A stretch of 64,000 nucleotides of DNA from Rhizopus sp. PT2906 (taxonomy: Eukaryota > Mucoromycota > Mucoromycetes > Mucorales > Rhizopodaceae). The notes under the pieces were generated by a model. That model saw only the letters and a list, made by a program, of their open reading frames with translations. It made no database searches and was not told the DNA's origin. The stretch lies in the NCBI GenBank assembly GCA_025529335.1, contig JAMYHX010000019.1, forward strand, positions 1-64,000, written 5' to 3'. The position numbers and the translations under genes are program-made. This document shows positions 57,087-64,000 of this stretch, piece by piece (positions within the stretch are counted from its first letter, which is position 1; each line of letters begins with the position of its first letter).

Positions 57087-59432
57087 TAATTGAATAACGT
57101 CTTGAATAAAATAAGGTGTCACTTTAGGTATTAATAATAGTACAGGGAAGGGGTGTATATTTTCACTGTCATTGGTCATGTTTGTAATTAAAGATGATTC
57201 ACTAGAGGACTCTTCACTTGAGTAATAGTCCTCTAGATCTTGAGGTGCGCTATCACTGTTGTTGTTGTTGTCCAACATGATCTTTTTCTTGGCTCTTTCA
57301 AATCGATACATCTTTTGCTTATAACGATATTCACACAAAGAGTTCACTTCTGACATCAATTGATCCTTTAACTCTGGTGTTGTAATACCGGCTTGTTCAA
57401 TAGAATGGTTTATATCAATCTTGCCAGGCAGTCCATCAAACATAAAGGTGAACAGGGTGTCCACATATTTTATCAACTCATTAAAGATATCCGATGCATC
57501 TTGTGTATGAACGTTATAGACAAAGTCATAGAACCTTTGTTCATGTCGCTTGACCAAATCGATGAATGACTGTATCGATTTATCTTGTTGTTCAATCGTA
57601 TTTAATAAATCATCAATAAATAGTGATACATGACGTATTGTTGTACTAATATCTGCTGCCTTGTACACTTGTGCTAAAGGTCCATAAAACACAGAGATGC
57701 ATTCCTTTAGGATATCACCTGTTACTCCTTGGAATACTAATTCCATGGCAATGTCATGTTCTTTTTGTTTAGCATAAGATTCCCATAATCTATAGAGATG
57801 CTTGATGAGCTTTTTTCCTTCATCACTGTTATTATCACATAGAGAAAGTTCTGTGTCAGATAATATTGGTTTGATATCATCATTTCTTAATACGGCCAGT
57901 AGTTCCTCGGTAGGTGATGTATAGTCTATGTATAAATAAATCAGCCTACAGATATATCACAAAAAAGGGGGGTTACCTTGCCATTCATCTGATTTTGAAG
58001 TATGAACTGCATTATACACCTTTTCACATAAATTGGCGTGACCAATCTCTTGTTCCAAATCTTCTATGGCCTTTTGAAACGACTTTGATTCTTGGCTCAG
58101 GTTGGAGATTAAAATTCTATTTATAGTAAAATTATAAACATATGCCATCACAGCTGCTGTTGCCTGGGTTACCTCTGAAATAAGCTTCTGCTACCAAAAG
58201 GCTGTGCTAAAAATAAATCGAGTATACTCTTCATCATGGACATGGGATTAGATAGTTTTAATATCATTGATATGGTCCTGTAGGGCATCAAGCTATGGGT
58301 TCTTTTTAAATTATTCAGATTGTCAGCTGCCGTATCGACCATGGTGAACTGTTTGCGCAGTGCAAATGCAAAGCTGGAATGATGTGAATAAGCCAAGCTA
58401 TTTTTTTTTATATCTTTCTTACTTTATGCGGCCCCATTCGAAAGCCTTTTTAAGGGACGGCGGTAAATCTTGAATATCTCGAGTATGTTTTATGATATCA
58501 AACACTTTAATCAAGCCTCCTGGCTGAAGTATCTCTTTCTTTAAATCATCCAATTGCTTATGCAAATCCTTGACGCGCTCATTCAGTTCCTCTTGACTCT
58601 TTTCCTGTTCCTCAAACCTTTGCTTATCCGCCTTTTTCCGGTCAAAACAATCCTGATCTGGCACAAATGGCGTTGGCTGATCCACTAAAAACGAATGCAA
58701 TGCCTGGCTTTTGCCAAAAATGGGATGTTGAATCAATTCATATAAATAAGCGCGTAGAGCAAGTCGGTCGTGTTCTCTGTAAAACGCATCATTCGTTGAC
58801 ATATGCTTATGAGGAACTACGGGGATAGGATGAAGATAATGCCTTTTAAGTTGTTCCCGGAGTCGACGAAAGTCCCGATGCCGTTTGTTGACATAGATTG
58901 GGTCCCTTTTATCCGGATATCTTGTTTCGATTATAAATTCGGCGTGCGACGTCTCCAACAAGGCCTTCTTTACCTTCACTCGACGAACAGTGACAATGTT
59001 GACTTCAATCCCAGACGAGTGTCTGTGGTCATTCAAGGTGGACTCGAATATTTTGATACTTTCTTCTTTGCCTTGGACTGTTTTAATACTTGCACAATAA
59101 GCAAAGACAAGCGCCTTTTTCAATTTTCGCTGGATCAATTTCTTTTGCAATGAACTTTCGGAGTGCTGAGGACAATAAAAGTTGTCAAGTTGAATCTTGT
59201 TGAACTCGTTCAAGAGGGTTTGACACTTGCCCCAAAACTCTTCCTGTTGTATCTGTTTGAGAAGAGGAAATCTGATGATCATATGATGAAATATATAACT
59301 AAGGAGTGGATACTTTTTTGCTGTCAAGAAGAGTGTCTCTGGATCATGGACTAGACTTGATATCTCAAAGTCAAGCTGTTTGGTTATCATCTCTCTTTTG
59401 AGATAGTGAAGTTGTTTAGGTGTGAAATCCAT
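57066..59432 (-). CDS. PX and PXB (DUF3818) domain protein, Lec1/YPR097W-like
   Basis: Several exons. The first (58419-59432) begins MDFTPKQLHYLKREMITKQL, an N-terminal PX-associated (PXB) helical region. It leads into a PX domain: FIIETRYPDKRDPIYVNKRH then RDFRRLREQLKRHY, and LALRAYLYELIQHPIFGKSQ. A coiled coil (EEQEKSQEELNERVKDLHKQ) follows. The next exons carry the DUF3818 core NPMSMMKSILDLFLAQPFGS. The last large exon (57066-57746 and upstream) is helical with PFTFMFDGLPGKI-like packing and a Ser/acidic patch. PX domains bind phosphoinositides; yeast Lec1 is involved in lipid distribution among organelles. It ends in an overlap with the Myb gene. Confidence 0.83.
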
Positions 59433-59619
59433 AATATGTTTATATGTTCAATATGGAAAGAAAAAGAGAGAATAAGAGAAAGAAAAAATAATTTAATATA
59501 GGAGGAGAAAAGGCAATCATGACGACAAGATTATTGTTCAAAAGAATTAAGCCTCAGCAATGATATCACGACCATTTTCCTTTTTTCTTTTTTTTTTTTT
59601 TTTTTTTACATTTCACGAG

Positions 59620-60105
59620 ATGCCCAAGATCATCTCTTCTTCTGTTGTATCTTCTTCATACAATGCACCTCAGCAACAAGAACAGCCGTCAAAGACATTA
59701 TATGTTTACTATTGCTTATGTTCAGAATTCATTTTAGTGATCGATGCTGATCTACGACAATTACCAACAAGAAGAACAGACAATGCCATCATTGTATCAA
59801 ATATCAGAAGAACCTACAAATTATCAGCAGAAGCAGGTGATTGCGTCTTGTTAAAAAGGTAACATTTTCTATATTTTCTATATGCTTCATTGACACTCTC
59901 TGTATTTAGACGTAATGGATATGAAAAGCAATATAGATACCAATGTCCTCGTTGTGAACTAACAGTGGCATACGAAATGAACGAACATCGTAAATCAGGA
60001 CCTTATACATACATATTAGAGGGCGCATTAACAGACATTCAAGGGAAAGTACCAGCCAATGCCATCCTTGATATAGAGCATAATGTCAATGTCATTCAAA
60101 CATAA
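59620..60105 (+). CDS. STEEP1 / UPF0428 (CXorf56) homologue
   Basis: Two exons, 59620-59858 and 59910-60105, give 144 residues. The start MPKIISSSVVSSSY matches the family's MPKVVSRSVV. It is followed by LYVYYCLCSEFILVIDADLR then QLPTRRTDNAIIV, RNGYEKQYRYQCPRCEL with a paired-Cys zinc-like site (YYCLC and CPRC), and a YTYILEGAL strand. The human protein helps STING leave the endoplasmic reticulum and associates with spliceosomal factors; the fungal role is unknown. This form lacks the long Lys-rich C-terminus of the roughly 220-residue animal protein. An in-frame Met at 59560 is rejected because it adds a poly-Phe leader from a T-run. Confidence 0.87.
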
Positions 60106-60196
60106 TCTCTTGGCGCTATTTAAAATTTCGACGTTTTAAAATAAATAAAAATCAACCCTTCTTTCTATCTCTTTGTCTCTTTTCTTTTTATCCGTT

Positions 60197-60517
60197 ATGG
60201 GAGCTAATACGTCAAAGAACGCAGGCAAGCACAAGGCAACAGCAGTTTATCACCAAAAGTTTGAAGACTTGGTAGACTTGGGGACAGTCTTTCCTAATGG
60301 TTTATATCCAGCTACGGAACAAGATTATGACCCCAGAATTGTAAAAAGCCTGATTATTGCAAGAAAGATTGCACCATTCTATAAAGGTTCGAAAATGTCA
60401 AGTCTACATGTACCAATATGTACTTATCTCTGTTTATAGGCTTACCAGATGCACCGGAGCCAAAGGCAGAAACGACAGATACACTATCACCACCATCATC
60501 ACTTTCAGAACCAGAGC

Positions 60518-60553
<36 letters not shown>

Positions 60554-61514
60554 TGTCGGGTACAGTGATGAATAGATCTCGAAGTGCATCCTCAAGTAGT
60601 CGAGCACGATATGATCCTTATGTGGAAAGACAAAAAGCATACATGGAGAAAATGAAACAAAGAGAAAAGATTTTATACAATGATGCGGTTGAATGTCCTA
60701 TCTGCTTCTTGGTAATAAGACAAGAACAATGTACCATAATTGTATTAAACATTACCCTAGTATTATCCATCCAACATCAATTATTCTCGCTGTTGCGATC
60801 AACCTATTTGTACAGAATGCTTTGTTCAAATTCATAGACCTATTGAAACCCCTTCTATTCCCGCCACCTGTCCCTTTTGTATGCAAGAAAATTATGGTGT
60901 CGTTTATGAACCTCCTTCATGGAGTGAAAAGTTTCAAGTAAAGTACAAGATGAATAGTGAAACATTGTTTTATTTATCATTTATCACTTTAGTCTCGATC
61001 AAGGAGTGGATCACATAGTACAATGACCGGTACTAGACATACAACTTCTGGTATAAGTAATGAAACAAGCAATCCAAGAAGAGAAAGCGTGAGTCATAAA
61101 GATCCAGATGTAGTCCTTATAGGTAATTCGGGGGAAAGAAGATAATAACAATATGCTTATTATTATAAATATATAGATCACATAAGACCCAATTGGGATA
61201 AAACGAAAGCACCACAAGCTTCATCAAGATCTGTATCTCGAAGGAACTCAGCATCAGCAGGTTCTCGTGGTTTGTTTAGAGCAGCGGGTTTACTGACAAG
61301 ACCGGGTCGATCCGCCTCATCAGCTGCGGCTACTGAATATAATCAATTTTTATCAAATATCAGAGATGTAAATATGGATTTGGAAGACTGGATGGTGATG
61401 GAAGCGATACGCTTATCTCTTGCTGAGCAAGAAGAACAAGAAAGAAAGAAAGCTTTAGACGAGAGAGAAAATAATAATACAACTGGTGCTTCCACTAGTA
61501 ACAGTAGACAATAA
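60197..61514 (+). CDS. SIP5: Sip5-family RING-like protein
   Basis: Five exons, 60197-60386, 60440-60711, 60761-60937, 60993-61122 and 61177-61514, total 1107 bases and 368 residues. The N-terminus MGANTSKNAGKHKA looks like an N-myristoylation signal. Then come FEDLVDLGTVFPNGLYPATE, an IIARKIAPFYKGLPD motif typical of Sip5, and an Asn run from an AAT repeat. A RING-type C4 cluster spans two exons: ECPICFLYYPSNIN, SRCCDQPICTECFVQI and ATCPFCMQENYGVVYEPP. A UIM-like helix closes the protein (MVMEAIRLSLAEQEEQERKK). Sip5 in yeast links Snf1 kinase and the Reg1/Glc7 phosphatase; ubiquitin-ligase function in plant and animal relatives is known. Confidence 0.88.
60519..60554 (+). repeat. AAT trinucleotide repeat in coding sequence
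   Basis: Twelve or so AAT codons give a poly-Asn run in the Sip5 protein. It is likely length-variable between strains. Confidence 0.9.
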
Positions 61515-61726
61515 ACATTTTAATTGATCTTTTTACTGTCAAATCTATTTTGATAGCCTAAGCTCGCTTTTATTATTATGAAAATTAAATATTACAGTTA
61601 TTTACAAGATGTCTTTTTAGCAAATAATATCCTTTTTTCGTTTGAATGGAAAGGAGAAAGAAAAGAAAGGGGGGAGAATAGAAAGGGGGCATGAAAATGA
61701 AATGATGAAACATGATGTATTTTGGC

Positions 61727-62774
61727 TCAACCAGAATAAAAAGTAGTACCAGCCGTTCTTCTTGAAAAAGATTCCTGAACCAGATCAACTTGCTGACGGA
61801 AAGCATAGACCTGTGAGGGTAAGAACCGAATGCATCTAACGGGTATTTCTTTATATTCTCTAGGCTTAGTGCAGAATTGTCCAAACCCTTGAAGGGCTTC
61901 ATATTCATCCGCTGTGATCACGGTGGTTGTAGTGTCATCTGTCATGGGTGACATACGTTCATCGTCTGTGGTGTCTGATGTTTCATCATTTAATTGCTGA
62001 ATAGGTGTTGATAGCTCAATACATCGTGTACTGTTTGAATCCAATTTTTGAAAAAGCGGTTTTTTAGGCGAGTCCATCTTTTTTTGTTCAACAAAAGAAG
62101 TGGATGTATTTGGAGGTGAAGGATATGGCCATGGATAAGGTCCCTGTGGAGCTAATACAGCGGGAGGCGGGGGAGGAAGTAAAGGGGGATAATGATAATA
62201 ATGTTCCTGAACGGGTAATGGCGGTGGCAGAAGTGGCCGTTGTTCGTAAGGAGGTAAATGATTAAATGGCTGCTGAAATTCGATTTTAGGTGACCTTGGT
62301 GGTACATTCACCATCATATTGTCGTCAGGCACGGAAGGTTTCTTTTCTTGAAATCCTTTCTTTCTGTTACGATTATGTGTATGTGTATGCTGCATCATGT
62401 TATCAATACGACTAAATGTACGATCACAATTAGGTACAATACACTTATAGGGTTTCTATTCATCATAATTTAGTTATTTTCTCCTCTTTATATATATATA
62501 TATATATATATTTATATCATACCTCTCCAGTATGCTTCCTAGCATGTCTTGCTAAATGTTCACTTCTAGAGAAAACCATATTGCAATCACCATATCCAGT
62601 ACATCTGAATATCTTGGGTTCATTACGTCGTGTTCTTGTCGCCGCTGTCGCCGTAGTAGTAGTAGCAGTAGTAGTCGCCGTCGTCGTTGTAGTAGTAGTA
62701 GTAGTAGTAGTAGTGGAAGTAGTGGTAGTAGTTGCTGCTGTTGTTGTTGTTGCTGTCCTTTTCTTTGGTGACAT
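61727..62774 (-). CDS. C2H2 zinc-finger transcription factor (two fingers, Msn2/Rsv1-like)
   Basis: Two exons separated by an intron that holds a TA microsatellite (about 62462-62523). The protein starts MSPKKRTATTTTAATTTTTS; a GTA/TAG-type triplet repeat on the plus strand encodes nearly 45 residues of Thr with some Ala. Two adjacent C2H2 fingers follow: FRCTGYGDCNMVFSRSEHLA then RHARKHTGE, and KPYKCIVPNCDRTFSRIDNM then MQHTHTH. The SEHLARH and linker TGEKPY match fungal stress and carbon regulators such as Msn2/4, Rsv1 and Adr1. A Pro/Tyr-rich activation-like region and an acidic Asp/Thr patch lead to the stop at 61727. It probably binds promoters; the target is not deducible. Confidence 0.85.
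62655..62750. repeat. GTA/TAG/GTC triplet-repeat tract in coding sequence
   Basis: An imperfect trinucleotide tract at the 5' end of the zinc-finger gene. On the minus strand it reads mostly ACT/ACC/ACA (Thr). Both plus-strand frames over it (poly-Ser and poly-Val) are only shadows. Confidence 0.9.
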
Positions 62775-63104
62775 ATCCTCTCTCTCTCGCTCGCTCTCGC
62801 TCTCTCCTCTCTTCTATTATATTTTCCCCTCTCTTTTGTTTCAGGAAAAAAAAGAAACTATAAATAAATATAGAAAAAGAAAGAAAGTAAAAGAAAATGA
62901 TGAGCTTTAAAAAATAACAGGAAAATATTTTTTATAGGCCCGTCATGCAATGAGTCCAGGGCAAAAAATTTTTTATTATTTTAAGCTTCAGTCAAGTCTT
63001 GTCTTTTTTGATCAATGATTTATAAAATGAACAGCACCCGAATATCTTTTTATTTTTATTTTTTTTGCTTATTAGAAACTTGTTTACTTTTGTTTTTGTT
63101 TTGT
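62775..63104. promoter_or_regulatory. Upstream region of the zinc-finger gene
   Basis: It contains a CT/CGCT-rich tract at 62776-62815, just upstream of the minus-strand start, and A/T runs. No gene is seen. Confidence 0.5.
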
Positions 63105-64000
63105 TTACCTTGCGTTTTGACCATATCTTTGTGAGGTGATACAGGTCGCTTTATTACCTGCTATACCAATCTGAGAACCAAACCGTGCCTAATATTTTAA
63201 TTTTTATTATATTACTTCAGGCACACAACAAAAAAGCCAGCCGAGAACTCCTTTTTTTTTTGTGTGTATGTGTGTGTATATATATTTACCAGTCCTTTAT
63301 TGTTCCTTATGCATTCTAATTGATCATTCAAGAGTTGCCATTTATAAACCCTTCCTTTTTCTTTTTTATATATAATCAATTTAAGCTTGTTTTTTTTTTC
63401 AATTGTTTATATATTACCTTTTTCAGACATTGGTTCACCCACCCATAATTCTTGATTGACTATAGATAAAGATTGCCCTAAATGACCTGCATCTGTTCTT
63501 CCCTTAAACGTCTTTATCAATCCATATTCCATATCAACTGCTTGATTTGATGATGATAATTTGTCTAGATCATATATTCTCACTGTACCTGCTTGCCAAT
63601 ATCTTTGAAATCCAATCATGGTTTCCTATTCAATTTTTCAATATATTACTCAATGCATCTCCACTATTAAAATATACTTCAGAAGGACTGGATATCACTA
63701 GAATATCTCTGTTATCAGTCACCATCGCTCTACACAACAAAAACAGGTTGAGGTTAGTACGACGCTAAACTTTAAAAGCGAGATCACAAGTTTTGTGCGG
63801 AAACGTGCGATTCCGACTTTCAAGCGTATTACCTTCCAAATTGCTGAAACTCCCTTACACCAACCATCGTCCATTTCAGTTGATTGGCTCTATCAAATGC
63901 ATATATCTTGCCTACTCTTTGTTTGCTGCCTTGACTATATCCTGGTGCAGAAATTATCAACATATCTTTTACAAGTAGAATCGTTTCCCCAAAATGGTCG
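63105..64000 (-). CDS. FG-GAP repeat protein, GPI-specific phospholipase D-like, C-terminal part (partial)
   Basis: Minus-strand exons run off the right edge. From the edge inwards: HFGETILLVKDMLIISAPGY and GKIYAFDRANQLKW, then FGR followed by LVISSPSEVYFNS, then TVRIYDLDKL with AGHLGQSLSIVNQELWVGEP, then RVYKWQLLNDQLECI, then ARFGSQIGIAGNKATCITSQ. The repeated F/LG..(I/L)....L.(V/I)..P pattern, with G.(V/I)Y strands, is the FG-GAP beta-propeller of GPI-PLD and integrin alpha chains. The exons join as short introns allow, ending at TAA 63105-63107. The N-terminal zinc-phospholipase domain, if any, is outside the window, so the enzyme call is an inference. Confidence 0.65.

Noticed and set aside
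62556..62910. Plus-strand poly-Ser and poly-Val open frames
   Set aside because: They are shadows of the triplet repeat that encodes the Thr run of the minus-strand zinc-finger gene.
1..64000. CRISPR arrays, bacterial operons, rRNA or tRNA genes
   Set aside because: No regularly spaced repeats, no Shine-Dalgarno-linked gene runs, and no box A/B tRNA or rRNA sequence were noticed; the DNA is clearly eukaryotic.

Overview
This is eukaryotic nuclear DNA from a fungus, most likely an early-diverging mould of Mucoromycota (Mucorales-like). Most genes are split by short introns of about 45-80 bases with GTAAG-type donors, CTAAC/CTAAT branch-like sequences and TAG acceptors. Intergenic DNA is AT-rich with long A/T runs. 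The gene set (CUL4, ARP8, Prm1, STEEP1, Sip5, a DUF1749 hydrolase, a PX/PXB protein) is fungal. The transposon remains (Tc1-like DDE, MULE/SWIM, LINE, Fanzor-like) resemble families common in Mucorales. The assignment rests on reading the sequence; no search was run.

Layout. 1-13 kb: the C-terminal tail of an AGC kinase, a DUF1749 hydrolase, ARP8 (INO80 complex), a PAS protein, a P-type cation ATPase with a long unrecognised N-terminal region, a secreted or membrane glycoprotein, and a KCTD-like BTB protein. 14-19.6 kb: gene-poor, with a diverged repeat pair. 19.6-31 kb: a Treslin/Sld3-like candidate divergent from CUL4, then two less familiar multi-exon genes, with a scrap of a Fanzor/TnpB-like C-terminus between them. 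31-44 kb: a mobile-element zone around PRM1 and a SET/MYND gene. It holds a LINE fragment, three decayed copies of a PD-(D/E)XK-like gene family (one split by a TIR element), related repeat cores, and a dead DDE transposase. 44.6-51 kb: a cell-surface protein, a coiled-coil protein, a broken Fanzor-like nuclease, and a broken MULE-type transposase. 50.8-52 kb: complex I subunit B9 and 5-hydroxyisourate hydrolase. 52.9-56.1 kb: a 3.1-kb TIR element with TA flanks, holding a decayed Tc1-like transposase and a LINE fragment. 56.2-64 kb: a Myb/SANT protein with a transposase-like HTH, a PX/PXB protein, STEEP1, Sip5, a C2H2 zinc-finger factor, and the end of an FG-GAP repeat protein.

The cellular genes are not an operon or an obvious cluster; they are housekeeping and regulatory genes. 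Several pairs are packed tightly tail to tail (DUF1749/ARP8 25 bases apart, PRM1/SMYD 5 bases apart, Myb/PX overlapping by 21 bases). The least explained content is the multicopy PD-(D/E)XK-like family with its repeat cores, the Fanzor-like remnants, and the ATPase N-terminal region. Exon boundaries were inferred by hand from splice motifs and protein continuity. The ones given for genes whose coding length I summed to a multiple of three (DUF1749, ARP8, the ATPase, PRM1, NDUFB9, HIUase, STEEP1, Sip5, the Myb gene and the 11-12.5 kb membrane protein) are the most reliable.
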